Assembly: GCF_963966145.1 (NCBI RefSeq) | Contig: NC_091053.1 | Span: forward strand, 5,146,001-5,210,000 | Length of the DNA stretch: 64,000 nucleotides | Reading direction: 5' to 3' | DNA from: Tenebrio molitor | Taxonomy: Eukaryota > Arthropoda > Insecta > Coleoptera > Tenebrionidae | Part shown: piece by piece, positions 22,930 through 34,864 of the stretch | How the letters are laid out: the number at the start of each line of letters is the position of its first letter | Position numbering within the stretch: position 1 is the stretch's first letter | Notes under the pieces: generated by a model | The model's input: only the letters and a program-made list of their open reading frames with translations | Told to the model about the DNA's origin: nothing | The model's database searches: none | Position numbers and translations under genes: made by a program

Positions 22930-25090
22930 CACATCTGTTCTGTTTGTTTAAAATTTGGCAATGCATAATTAATTCGGTCTCGTTGGCATCACACCAAATA
23001 ATGTAGGTTTACAGGGTGTCAAAACATAACAAAACACAGGAAAACACAGTTTTCCTCCGTACACTTGAGAACCTACTCAGTTTTCGTGTGGCGCAATTGT
23101 CGAGGAAATGACTTCTGCAACAGTTCTCAGAGTAAAAAAGTGAAGGAATGAATGGGTACGCTCTTGTGTAATTATGGAAGAAAATATAATACGACGCTGA
23201 TAATTACGACAAGAAGTGCTCTTCATTTTGTACCACATTTGCAATAACAATTTGGTGAAGCATCATTTAAATAATGATCACATTGATCATATTGCAAAAA
23301 ATTATTCTTATGCAATGGTTTGAAGCAGTTTTCCTATTTCTCTAAGTACTGACTTACGTAAGAGCTCAGAAAAAAATTAATGCAGATTGTATTTGTCAGT
23401 CTTGGCTCAGTTATAATTCTACAATTAAATGACTTTTTTGAATGATTAGTTTGACCATAGACGTACTCGTATATACAGAGTGAGTCGTTTTCCACAGTTG
23501 TGTCCATAACATAAAAAAATTGGTTAGATCCTGATGGTACCTAAATAGATATAGGGAAATTTTTTTCACATATACAGGGTGGTTGATAATGAGTATCATC
23601 ATCAGTACCAAAAATCTAAGGTAATTTAAATGAGTGTTTTGTGCTCAATTTGTCACGAGGTATATGAGATATACTATAAACACGAAAGGAAACAAATTTG
23701 TTATTAATTAATTATTATTCAAAAAATACATCAAACGATATTTAAATTTATGTATTTTATTATAACATTCTGACTCTTTGGAGGCCGCGTAGTGATGTAT
23801 TTTTGACGTCAGATTGTACCAGAAAAAAATATGAATGATTTGAATTAACATAAATTAAACATAAATAAAAAATATTGGTTTAATAGAAATTTTATTTAAA
23901 TGGACATATTCCAAACAATAACAGAGAAAAAACAAATACAGAAACAATTAAAACAGAGTTTTTGGTGAATTTGAATTTTAAATTTAGAGGGAATTCTCCA
24001 CGGTACAAAGGACATTTTCGTGGTGTCAGTTGAATATAAGAGTATATTTTTTTAAATATATAATTTGTGAGGTGGCTTTATGTGCTCTGCGTCGGACCTG
24101 TCCTCAGACACACAGAAAGATATAATAAAGTACAAAAAAAATAAACAGAACTTTTTGTTAGCGTTCTTATCCAGACCAGAAGAGAATCAACTTCTGGAAT
24201 CTGTCTCTGTTATGTATGAACATTTCTCACGAAATTTTTATCACTGAAGCTCACTTTCTATTGTATTTTTACTAAATGAAATTTGTTAATATTCCGCAGA
24301 TTACTGTATTGTTTGTGTAAATACCTAACACAATGTAATTACTGTAACTTCTCAAAGCTATATCTGTCACAAGTCCAAATCTCGAAAAAACCAGAAATCA
24401 CGTCCAATTAAATAAAAAATTCAGTTCGACTCTTCAACAACAATTAAGTTGCAAACTGAAAGTTAAGTATGTCTTATTTGTGGTGCTGCAACAAAAACTT
24501 TCTTCCAGTTGATAAACAGCAAGCCATTGCTCTCCTATTTCCTCGATTCTTCAATTTCCTCGTCGTTAATTAATTTTACACCGCCATATGATGGGTCGTC
24601 GCCACCGGCAACCCATATTTTTATCCGACACCATTGTTCCACCGTGCGATGCACTCAATTTTACCATTTCACAGCGTTAATACCGCTTTATTGAATAATT
24701 GTAGAGCAGCGAGTATCTCACGCTACTTTTCGAGAGCGACTCATTTCGCCCAAAAAAAAAAACCAGTGGCAATTTTATTTTGGGGATAATTGCATTTGCC
24801 ATATCCTGATTTGCTGCGCAAAGGTCGCGCCGATAAACAAACACAAACTGACATTTCGTTCGAGGAAGAAATGTGTAACAAGGTTAGTTTTTTGGAAGAA
24901 TCTTGTTCGAGTTATGTAACGCTCCGAAAGAGCAAAAATTGGAAATATTTGTGTAGAATTAAGAATGTTTCGATGTATCAACATTCCATTGCTTGATTAT
25001 TCCTTGACGAGTCCGTCGTTTCGCGTGTTAGCCACAGTGACCCACTTGTGGACCCTTCCTATCACACGTGTGACGCTTGCCTTGTGGCGG
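22930..25090. other. no gene seen; decayed MITE ends around 23470-23600
   Basis: TATACAGGGTGGTTGATAAT near 23573 resembles the CAGGGTG end of a Tc1-type MITE without a convincing partner. No exon is supported elsewhere in the stretch. Confidence 0.4.
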
Positions 25091-25097
25091 CTGTCAC

Positions 25098-25550
25098 TCC
25101 AAACCCGCGTCTTCCTAGTCGTTATTGGTACGCGACTGTGCCACAGGGATCTCCTCCGGGGCTCTTCCTGCTCTCTTGTACCGTAATGTCATCGCAGTAC
25201 CATCAATTCTTGTCCGCGTCTTTCCAGTCGTTCTTGGTACACGGCTGTGCCACAGGGATCTCCTCCGGGACCCTTCCTGCTCTCTAGTACCGTAATGTCA
25301 TCGCAGTACCATCAATTCTTGTCCGCGTCTTTCCAGTCGTTCTTGGTACACGGCTGTGCCACAGGGATCTCCTCCGGGACCCTTCCTGCTCTCTAGTACT
25401 GTAATGTCATCGCGGTACCACCAATCCTTGTCCGCGTCTTATTAGTCGTTATTGGTGTGCGACTGTGCCACAGGGATCTCCTCCGGGACTCTTTTTGCTC
25501 TTCAGTACTGTAATGTCATCGCGGTACCATCAATCCTTGTCTTCGCTCGT
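25098..25550. repeat. tandem repeat, ~109-bp unit, about 4 copies
   Basis: CCACAGGGATCTCCTCCGGG recurs at 25141, 25250, 25359 and 25468, giving an exact 109-bp period. Units share GTAATGTCATCGCAGTACCA and TTGTCCGCGTCTTTCCAGTC. The array is far more G+C-rich than its flanks. One plus-strand frame of each unit reads VPQGSPPG(P/L)FLL, similar to the reverse-transcriptase motif VPQGSPLxPxLF, so the unit may descend from a retrotransposon fragment (weak inference). The second and third copies are nearly identical. Confidence 0.85.
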
Positions 25551-25559
25551 GTTCACTCG

Positions 25560-26680
25560 CCTAATGACTGATGGGCGAAATGTAAACAGATCGCTACAAG
25601 CTCCAGATTACAATCTCGAAGCTATTAGTCTAGTTCGAGGAAGTCTTCGGGCAAAGACAACACTGAAAGGTCAACGGTCACACTATCGTCCTGGAGATCG
25701 GTTATTGAGTACTTATATTTGGACCAGTTGCGATTCCGGGTTTGTAATTGCGTTTTGACGTGTTGGACGTTACGAAATGCACGAAACTGTAATAAAGGCG
25801 AAGCGGAAGTGAGGACAAAAGTCTTGTCGGGTCCATTTTAGGAAGAGATTGATCGTTTAATTGGGGGAACCTTTCGGTGAAGTACCGACGTGACTCGACG
25901 TCGTGCCAAGTATGCTCCGGCGTTTAACTAACTGGAGATTAGCCGATCGTAGTAATTCGAGTATAAATCTTGATAATTGCAAACGGTGAGGAGCGTTTAT
26001 TATCAAAAATTGTAATAAGTGGGTACTGATAGGTACTTTCGCCAATCAATTGTGTAAGAGGGAATAATGAGACTGGTATTTATGTGTATGACATTAGAAC
26101 GTGCAGAACTACTCCATATTATGTGGGTACTGTTGCGAACAAACTATTAAGTGGTACCGCGAAAATAACTCTATTCAGTATTACTCTCCATTACAATAAC
26201 TCATTCGACGATGGTAATCAAGCTTATTTTGTGAGTACAGTGTGTTATTATATTTTCATAAATGTGCTAATATGCGATGATTCCCCTAGAGCGACAGCTA
26301 TTAGACAACACTTGAAGTATTGTTGTGCCCGTCTATTGTACCAAATTGGTCATTATTGATAATTTCTTACTTCGTGCAAAAGTTCAGTACTGATTGGTTT
26401 TGTAAGAACGTATTAAACAAGTTTATTAATCATTTTTATATGGGAATATGAGAGTTTGTCAGTCGTAGGTAAAAGCAGCGTTTTTCAGTAAATGTTAAAT
26501 AAATGTAGGAAAAGAGCTAAAAATTGAGTAACAGATAATACTCGGTTAGTGTTAAATCAAAGTTCAGTTTTGGTGTACCGATTCAAATGCCAAGGCAATA
26601 AATTTTGTTTTGGTCATTTTTCTACAGATGTACAAAAAGTGTAAATACTGTAAATGCATTCACAATTGAATGATTGTGGG
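25560..26680. other. no gene seen
   Basis: Mixed composition. Short open frames on both strands lack recognisable domains or splice context. Confidence 0.35.
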
Positions 26681-26683
26681 CAC

Positions 26684-26890
26684 TGTGGCCAAGCGCGTAG
26701 CGCGCCGCTTTGCATCCGAGAGGTGCCGGGTTCAAATCCCACCAGGGCGCCTGGTCTTGTGTGGGTTTTTTCACCACATCTTGATATGGCAACAGGTCTT
26801 TCATATCAAAGATAAGGCGAACGCTGGATCAGTACTGACCCCTCAGTACCTGTACCACCTATCGTCACTGTAGACATCCCGAATCTTCCC
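26684..26890 (+). mobile_element. tRNA-Ala-derived SINE 2
   Basis: The first ~72 bp resemble tRNA-Ala with anticodon TGC. There is an A box TGGCCAAGCG, an anticodon-arm-like CGCTTTGCATCCGAG and a B box GGGTTCAAATCCC (~26730). The acceptor ends (GGCACTG / CAGGGCGCC) pair only partly, so it is not a working tRNA. A non-tRNA body with GTGTGGGTTTTTTCACCACA follows. This head-plus-body arrangement is typical of SINEs transcribed by RNA polymerase III; the right end is uncertain. Confidence 0.7.
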
Positions 26891-26899
26891 ATCATCGTG

Positions 26900-28300
26900 G
26901 TTGCAAAGGCGAGGAAGCCTCAGGGGGTGTGTTTAGGTCTTCATTGAGGAAAAATCTTCAGTTCCGGCGACAGAGAAATGCCCTCAGCAGTTAATTTTCT
27001 CGCAAACATCCAGTTCAAACACCTCCGGTCTCCAGCAACGCAAATATTTATAAAATCCGAGAAAGTGACCCTTTTCCAAACTTTCAATTACTAATTAGAA
27101 GATGACACAACGATCGCCGAATTTCTGTCAAAGGTCAAATCCTCAGCTATCCATATTCCTCGAAGACCACGCTAACCGGTTGAAATTTATGTTGGAACCA
27201 AACCTGCCATTAAGCTGCCACCGATTCACAACAAGAATTAGTTGCATCTCTCCGTGATCCCGTGCAATTTCCTCGCTCACGATCTTGTGCAAATGTGTTA
27301 GTGAAATCCTCGAAATGTGACACAAACCCGAGATGCACCCATATTTACATACCGATAAAACACTTTCACCCAAGACGTGGGTCACGGTCATACACTTCTT
27401 CGCATTGTCCACATTTTGGGTTAATGGTCAATGATGCAAAAGGCGCGTTTAATTAGTTGCGCAAGTGTCGCATTGTGACGAGCCTTGTCAAAATGCAAAT
27501 ACTTGTCAAGCTGCAATTGCAATTGACACCAAAAGCTTCGGCGATAATCGAAAATGCGATGGGAACCGCGATCAAAGCCGACTTCCATCCGCCTCATTTG
27601 AATTCAATGGGACTCTAATTTGTCCAAATTGGCGGTTGCGATCGCCGCCGGAACGTGCAGATTTGAATCTCATTGACATTTCCGATGATTTTTGTGATCT
27701 ATGTCGGAGCGACTTTCGTCTGTTCCTCATCAAATGTAGAAAGTAATGACTTTCTTCGAGGATTCGTCGTTTATCGAAATGAGTTATTGTCGGCGGAGGC
27801 GCGCGCGCCTTCGAGATTAATACTTTCGTGAAGAAACTCTGTGAGAACGTTTTGTAATTTTTTTCTCTCTTGTACTTACCAGTGTGTTGTCTTAAACAGC
27901 AACACACGCTGGGAGAATTAATAACAATTTAATTACTCCATTATAACTGACGAAATTATGAAATGATTCTTAAATATTCGTGTCTGAGAAGGGAATTGCC
28001 GGCTTTGAACGAACAAATCTGATACGGCCCCGGTAAGGTCGACGTTTCGACACTTTTCACACGTTTTCGCTATTGGCCGATTTCGAACCCGACCTGTCGA
28101 AGTGCAACCATTGTGTTGCACATTTTTACAAATATCTACGATGTGTCCCAACAATGTAAAAGAACCCAGCTCTGTTGTTAACGCTATCTAGCTGCAAGAT
28201 CTAAGTGAACTACATAGCCTAAAAGGTAGTATACATGGTTGTTCTGAAATTGTTTTCACATGTACAGTGTGTCACAACAATATCGTTAATTACAAGAAAA
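26900..28300. promoter_or_regulatory. less A+T-rich island, possible conserved non-coding DNA
   Basis: From about 27060 to 27830 the composition is balanced and no repeat family is seen. Short open frames exist on both strands, but none matches a known domain. It may be regulatory DNA inside a long intron or intergenic region. Evidence is compositional only. Confidence 0.25.
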
Positions 28301-28305
28301 ATATA

Positions 28306-28646
28306 TACAGGGCGTCTTAAAATTATCGTATTACGAGTTCGGAGCTTAGCAGGGGATATCCTGTTGACCAAGTAAAAATATAAAAAAAAAAATTGCTGTC
28401 ACTTTGAAAAAAATACAAAGTTGCCAATATTTGTTCAAAAGTACCTGATTAATATTCCCTTTTGAACAAAACTTGGGAAAATAAAACTTTTATTTTTTCG
28501 AGATTTTCAAGAAATGTCTTCATTTATATTTTAATAAAAGAGAAAAGACCCCCCCCTATATTTTTTATTTTATTTTTTCAAGATCCCTGAGATCTTTCCC
28601 TACAAGATCCCCGACTTGGAATACGTTAATTTTGCGACACCCTGTA
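28306..28646. mobile_element. MITE family E (TA-CAGGG ends)
   Basis: TACAGGGCGTCTTAAAATTA then CGTATTACGAGTTCGG at the left pairs with CCGACTTGGAATACGTTAAT then TTTGCGACACCCTGTA at the right. TA flanks both ends. It is about 340 bp and non-coding. Confidence 0.65.
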
Positions 28647-28649
28647 TAT

Positions 28650-30630
28650 ATTGAAAAAGGTATCAAAATATTTGAAATGCTGGGGAAAGTGAATTGATGA
28701 CATCTTTGAAATGGGAAGAATTCCAAGAATAAATGAAGGAAAGATATGACAAAAATATAAATGTAGATAAATGATAGAAGAGAAGAATATTAAGACAAAT
28801 GGAAGAAAGAAGAAGGAAAGAAGGGACTAAATAAGTATTACAATAAAGAGAAAAATAGAACAGATAAAAATTGCTACAGTAAGTGACCAAAAAGTTGAAA
28901 ATAAGAATCAATATGAAAAGAAACAAAAATAAAGGAAGAATAAAGTGAAGAAAAAGACAAGTTCTATTAAGAGAGTTAAGAAACACCGAACTAAAATATT
29001 TTGTTCTCTTAATTTATGAGTTGCTGAAAAGTGCTGAAGTTGAATCGCCTTAGTTTTGCATTGACCAACATTTCATTCACAAATTATTCTACATAACATT
29101 AACACCATGTCAAGATTTTACGATGAGAAATGATGTACGAGGTGGGTTTACCACCTGCACACACGTGTAAATGTTACCAGTCAAGAAGAATTTTATGTAT
29201 TTAGTTCACCACCGGCCAAATATCACCGCCTCACTCCAAAAACATCTTTCAAAAATCCAAAAAATGTCTTAATTGCGATTTCGCATTAAGGTCATAAGCG
29301 TGCTACGATTTCGTAAGTTTTTGGAAAAAATCATCAATCCGGCGACCTTGGACACTTCACGCGGATGCCCAACCTGTCGAATCAAGTGGCATATGAATAT
29401 GACCATTAGCCACCTTGATGTAATTATTGTCGAATTAACTTTCCCATCGGTGGTAATTTTTTGCACTTGACCTCCAAGAGCCCGATCGATACACTTTCTC
29501 TGCCACAGCAATTAGGAACAATTGACGATGGATAATTCGGTGATGGCCAACAGGATGAGGACCATTAAAGGACGATTAACGCACAATTTGATCATCAAAT
29601 TCGAATATCAAATTCGACTGGTTACGTCAACACTCGAAGAGACAACAGATAAAAATGGCAAGACTGCAAGAATGATGTTAGTTTGTGGAGAAGTGAAAGT
29701 CCAAAGGTGACAGGTCGTGGATCACACGGAACAAGAGGTATTCCTCTATAGGTCATCTCCAAAGATGCGTTCTCTTCAAGGTTGCTCGCTTTGCATTCAG
29801 ATCCGCAACAATTCGGCAATGAAGGTTGTTTGGTGAAGAAGCGAGTGATAAATTGCGCATTATCACTTCATCGGATTATGACGATGTCCTAGTTGAAGAG
29901 TTCTCGCAATTTGTGGAGTGTTTTGGTTGAGTCGTGGTGGAGGCGTCCTTCCTAATTAAATTCATTTACATTTCTAGCTGGTTAACTGCTTAATTGACGT
30001 CTTAATGGGTTCTTCGATTTTATCAACAAATTAGTTCTCGCCGGTTATTTATTGGTTTCCTTTTAATTTACTGAAACATGTGTTAGGCTGAAGAAATTTA
30101 AACAGAATTTATGGTTGGAGAGGTCTGGTGGTAACAGATGTTGGTGCAGCGCAAGGGTCCTGGTGGAATACTCCACTAGTTCAATCGATTCTACAAAACA
30201 TAATTGTCTTATGGAATATTTTATTCACTGTTTCTGTTTGGAAAAATATTCAGAAGGAAGAAAACAAATCAAGTTTTTAAATTGTTGCTTAAAAATGTGG
30301 AAGTTGCCGGTTTAAAAGCTTGACTGTTTATTTTTCGTGTTTTTATATTTTTTTTGAACATTCATCAGTTAACAAAAGTTCTTGACCTTGCAATTCAATT
30401 AATAAATCTTAGAAGAATGAATTATTCTGTTCAAAAAGATTGTAAATAATTCATAAGCGGTGAAATTAATAGATATTTAAAGTTTCTCTTAAAATATATG
30501 ATTATATTAATAAGGAGTATGCTAGAGACATGACAATAAAATAAAAATTGGAAAAGCACAGAAAAGAGTTTGGCAGTTTTAAATAAGGGGTGGCAGGAAA
30601 ATTAAGAAATTAAAAATAAGAATTTGACAA
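28650..30630. other. no gene seen; purine-rich stretch 28680-28990, balanced island 29260-29830
   Basis: The 28680-28990 segment is a GAA/AAG-rich strand-asymmetric run. Around 29260-29830 composition is balanced, with open frames on both strands but no recognisable protein. Nothing further is supported. Confidence 0.35.
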
Positions 30631-30638
30631 TTTTTGTG

Positions 30639-30780
30639 TTAACAGTAAATAAAATGAGGCCCTAGAATGCCCCTTTGTGGAACACCACTATCAACTTCAA
30701 TTAATTATCTGGAAATTAACAGATTGTTTTCAGTGAAAAATTTCTGCAGGTTTTTGAAAAAATATTCAAAAAAGTCGTTA
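30639..30780 (-). pseudogene. non-LTR retrotransposon reverse-transcriptase scrap
   Basis: On the minus strand, codons from 30698 down to 30639 read EVDSGVPQRGILGPHFIYC and then a stop. This is the SGVPQGSILGPLLFxIYI block of jockey/CR1-type reverse transcriptases. Preceding residues (FFKNLQKFF in the same frame) suit the region before that block. It is decayed and isolated. Confidence 0.65.
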
Positions 30781-31062
30781 CCAGAGCATAATTGCAGACA
30801 TTCAATGATTCTTGAAAACCAGTTTCATTATTAAAAAAAATTACCCTTTCAGAAAAAATGAATTTACAAATTCAGTCATTCAATTCAAAATATGAGACAA
30901 GTTTGAACATGTATTATTGTCAAAATCAGAAGAATCCTTTTGGACAGGTTAATATTTCTTTTATTCTATTTATTTATGAATTAATTGATTAAAAAAATAC
31001 TCAACAAAAACTTCACTTCAATCAAATAAACAAGTTGATGATATTAATCTTTTCTATGTAGT

Positions 31063-31275
31063 GGAGGAGTTGGATTTTCTCATGGGCTGTGACCTTCGAA
31101 ATATCTGCGCGAAGGCGGAGCGATAAACAAGTGAAAACTAAAAACCTCGACTACTTTAGCGATGGATTAAATTTTAGAGGAACACCATCTTCTCTGGCCG
31201 GTTTGTAGCGCCTACTCGATATTCGTTCTTTGCGCAGATATGACGCATAGCCCATGAGAAAATCCAACACCTCTT
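31063..31275. mobile_element. MITE family C, copy 1
   Basis: GAGTTGGATTTTCTCATGGG at the left pairs with CCCATGAGAAAATCCAACAC at the right. The inner arm has TATCTGCGCGAAGGCGGAGC and its partner GCGCAGATAT. It is about 210 bp and non-coding. Confidence 0.75.
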
Positions 31276-31660
31276 ATCATAATAACATTTTAAATGGTTT
31301 TATTAATATTGTAACATTTCCTCCGCCGTAATTTAAAGAATCTTGCAGAAAACAATTACAGCCAATATATTTTTGTCTGTCTGGAACATTCCAGGTAGGC
31401 CTCGGAGCTTCGCAGATACAGAATACTTCTAAAAGCGTCCTGATTATTCTTCGTGCGTTACAATATTACCGGAATTTAGTAACGAAACTGGTAACATTTT
31501 AAGTTTGTTTCATGAATATTATTGAAAGTGAATGTTTAAGAGTTCCTGTTTTAGCTGAATCTGAAAGTACTTGATTAACAATGTGCACTCAAAAACTAGT
31601 TATATTTGGAAGAACTCGCAATAAATTCTCGACTAGACGAAAGAATGAAGAATTGGTAAA

Positions 31661-31812
31661 GGTCTTGGATTTTCTCATGGACTATGAGTCATATCTGCGC
31701 AAACTCTCTCGCCTATTTTCAGTTTTCGTTTATAGATTTTTCGCTAGTTTATTGCTCCGCCTTTGCGCAGATATTTCCAAGGTCACAGCTCATGAGAGAA
31801 TCCAACACCTCT
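31661..31812. mobile_element. MITE family C, copy 2
   Basis: GGTCTTGGATTTTCTCATGG at the left pairs with CTCATGAGAGAATCCAACAC at the right, with inner ATCTGCGC / GCGCAGAT arms. It is shorter than the copy 400 bp upstream. Confidence 0.75.
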
Positions 31813-31814
31813 AA

Positions 31815-32490
31815 CAACTGGACATCTCCTAAGTTGTAGTTCAAAGTAAAGTTATTAGTGTCACGATTAGAATAAATTGTAAAGATATGGGTATTATGTT
31901 AATTATTACCTAATTAGCACCTGTCGTACATACGAGGTGGCTCCTTTGATTGGTTCTTGGAGGTGTCAAGATAAGTAGCGAAAATTGTAGTTGTGGAATT
32001 TTTAAAAAAGAAGCAAAATTATTATTACAAAATGTTTGAGAAGAATTTGGCAATTTGTGACTACGTTGTATAAAATGGAAGATCTGACTATCTTGAGTAT
32101 TACTTTTACGACGTAACGTAACATAAGTAATAAATACGGTAATAGATGTAACCATAAATTAAATATAAAAGTTGTGGTAGCAAGACAGAATAGTGAAATG
32201 TCAATTATTACCACAAGCGTTAGTAATAAACATTTGCTGCAATTCTTTAGATGAAAACTAAACTTATGAAAATATTTTTGATTCTTAAAATAAGTACTTA
32301 GTACAAAAAAAAAGCCGTACTTATTTTATTTGTTTCATAAATACTCGTAAGTATTTTGTAATTTATTTCTAGCACATAAAATATTGGTTATTGCTTATTT
32401 TGTGGTTTTGAAATATGTTTATTGATTTTTAGTATATTTCAAATTTACCGTTACTACTTTTTATCATTACTATTATTATTAACATAATTC
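31815..32490. other. no gene seen
   Basis: A+T-rich sequence without supported features. Confidence 0.4.
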
Positions 32491-32567
32491 GATCAGAGAA
32501 GTTAAGCAACTCTGGATGTGGTTAATATGTGGATGGGTGGCCACCAGGAAACCGCGTTCCGTTGTCA
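32491..32567 (+). pseudogene. 5S rRNA-derived fragment (5S pseudogene or 5S-type SINE)
   Basis: GATCAGAGAAGTTAAGCAAC, then GGTTAATATGTGGATGGGTG and AACCGCGTTCCGTTG follow the 3' two-thirds of animal 5S rRNA in order and spacing, including the internal control region (A box, IE and C box) used by TFIIIA. The first ~40 nt are missing and several conserved positions are changed (GGGTGGCCACC for GGGTGACCGCC). It is therefore a retroposed or otherwise displaced fragment rather than a working gene. Confidence 0.75.
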
Positions 32568-32601
32568 CTTCATTATCATTACTGTATTTCTTGATATGAA
32601 T

Positions 32602-32639
32602 ATACCGGGTGTGTCAGAATTTCTGACACACCCAGTATA
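32602..32639. repeat. short near-perfect palindrome
   Basis: ATACCGGGTGTGTCAGAA is followed one base later by TTCTGACACACCCAGTAT. It looks like two MITE termini brought together with the interior lost, or a transcription hairpin. It lies 35 bp right of the 5S-derived fragment. Confidence 0.6.
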
Positions 32640-32644
32640 TCTTT

Positions 32645-34130
32645 TATCCGTGGAATGAATGAATTTTAAATAAGATGTAGTGAAAAATAAATAATAAAAT
32701 AATGCAAACAACGCTTTATCATTACTTGATGCAAATATCCGCACTGACTACTAAATCCGGCCTAGATGCCGTGCCCCCTTCTTAACAGTACCTAATAATT
32801 ATATCCTGGATGATGATTTTTTAGAGATACATATAATTAATAAATTAATTGATACATTAATTATTTATTATTGCAAACTGTGACACATGCACGTTTTGCT
32901 GCAATTAAAAAAGTCGCCCAACTCATTAACCTGTCAATTTACATAATTCTAATTTACTTCTACAGAATATTTCTACATGTGGCTACCGCGAGGAACACTT
33001 TTACTAAGTAATTAAGCCGGTCCTGCTCAGAATATACATTTGTAATTCAACTTACATCATAGAGCGCATCATTTTTCCAATTTTTATCCACAAACAATTA
33101 TGTAACCTGGCGTAATGCCAAAACAATTCCAACGGTGACAAATTTGTAATCCTTGTACCTTGTCACATATTTCTAAACTTTTTGTTTGTTTATTCGCCTG
33201 TATTTTTACCAGTGACGGCGCTTTCCATCATCGGTATTTAAAACTGCGATTAATTAATTACCGACTTGTTCTGCAGAAGAGGATCCGCTGCTGAAATCTT
33301 CACTACTTCTACCTCGACGCAGAATCATTGCGAAAACTCAAATCCGGGTTTTCCTCGACAACTCCTGAATACATATTGTCTTTCTGAAAATAGGTCAACC
33401 CATGATTCTTCGCTTTCGGTTGCGTAATCTCTGGTTCACTCTTGGTGTCTGTGAAGCTTAAGGTCAAGGCGCCCATGAAGACTCACAAACCGTTTAATAA
33501 GCTTGATATTTGCAATAATATCGCGTCGATATTCAGTATCTTATGTGCGCTCATCTTCACCTGATGCGTCGAACAATCGGTAAGTCTTGTTGAGGAAGTG
33601 ACATTTGATGCTGTTGCTCGCAATTGCGGACACCTCGAGCGAAACGTGTGCAAAAGGATTTTTCGGAAAAAATTTCTTTTTCGAGAATTGTAGTTATTTG
33701 TGGAGATTTCGACGAGCGGTCGCGACACGAACTCTGCGCTTTTCGGTGGAGCGATGAAAGTTGATGCATTTTCCGGATAAAAGTTTCTCTTTCTTTGAGC
33801 GCAGAGATAAATTGGTGCGTATGTGTGGTGCGTGTTGTTGACGTAAGATTTATGTATTTTTATTGTGTCATCGACGATATTGTCTGTGTTTGTTTATGAA
33901 CCCACCTTCAGCAGTGGATGACGTTTTGTGGTGTGCCACTGCTCTCATTCCGCGAGTGCCTTCTATTTAGTTTTTTTTATTGATTCCTGCTTTCTTTCAT
34001 TATATTGATTGCATTTCTAACGTAATTTATGCATATTTTCATCTCAATAGATCGCAATAAATAATAATTAAAATTAAAGATAAATAAATAATATGAAGGA
34101 AAAACTAACACTACTTAATTGTAGAGTTAT
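32645..34130. other. no gene seen; balanced island 33240-33840
   Basis: The 33240-33840 part is less A+T-rich, with overlapping minus-strand frames but no recognisable domain. It could be regulatory or hold a non-coding exon. The rest is A+T-rich. Confidence 0.3.
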
Positions 34131-34133
34131 ATG

Positions 34134-34860
34134 TACAGGGTGGTTCAAGTTTTACGGCCCGCACAATAAACCCTATTAAAAAAATTGTAAAAATTATGAA
34201 TCGTTAGGGTTATTTGCCCTTAATATAAGGCTTCAAATGTGTGCAATCAATTTTCCTGTATCACTTCATTTAGAGCCACAAAATAAAAAAAATTGATTTT
34301 GAGCAAAAAAAAAATGTTTTTCCTACACGTTCATAATTCGCAATTAATTCAAAGAACACATTTATGAAATTCGCATCAAAAGAAAATTATTAATTTTTGA
34401 ATTATTCCAATTTTAACATTAACAGCGAAAAATGACCAAGATTTGTAACCAGAGTGTCATAAATAAATACCTCATTGTTGGTAAACAACCGACAAACATC
34501 TGTTGACAACTTTTCTAGTAATTCTTAAGTATCTAAAGGGTACCATAAACAATCCACTTCAACGTCTTTTATGGCAGTGACAATTTAATAATGAATCAGC
34601 TAAATTTTGCACTTTAATATCAAATTCCATTTATTTCAAAAACCAGTGATGTTTTCATGATTTAGATGATACCAAAATTTTGCTAAATGAAAGGACTCTC
34701 AGTGAAAAATTAATCTAGCGGTTATTGAATTAAAATAAAATTTGAAATTTTTACAGAATATTCTACAGCGATACACAATCATTCCTGAATTTTTTGAAAA
34801 TTTTAGATAGATTTGAAGTGGGTGTTTTTGATCGGGCGGTAAAACTTGAATCACCCTGTA
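34134..34860. mobile_element. MITE family F, 723 bp, TA-CAGGGTG ends
   Basis: TACAGGGTGGTTCAAGTTTT then ACGGCCCG at the left is matched by CGGGCGGTAAAACTTGAATC then ACCCTGTA at the right. TA target duplications flank it. There is no coding capacity. The ends are like MITE A and E, suggesting the same class of transposase. Confidence 0.75.
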
Positions 34861-34864
34861 TATC

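Noticed and set aside
25098..25550. CRISPR-like array
   Set aside because: Units are contiguous 109-bp tandem copies without unique spacers, and the genome is eukaryotic.
26684..26757. Functional tRNA-Ala gene
   Set aside because: The acceptor stem does not pair properly and a SINE-like body follows; it is treated as a SINE head.
32491..32567. Functional 5S rRNA gene
   Set aside because: The first ~40 nt are absent and conserved loop positions are altered.
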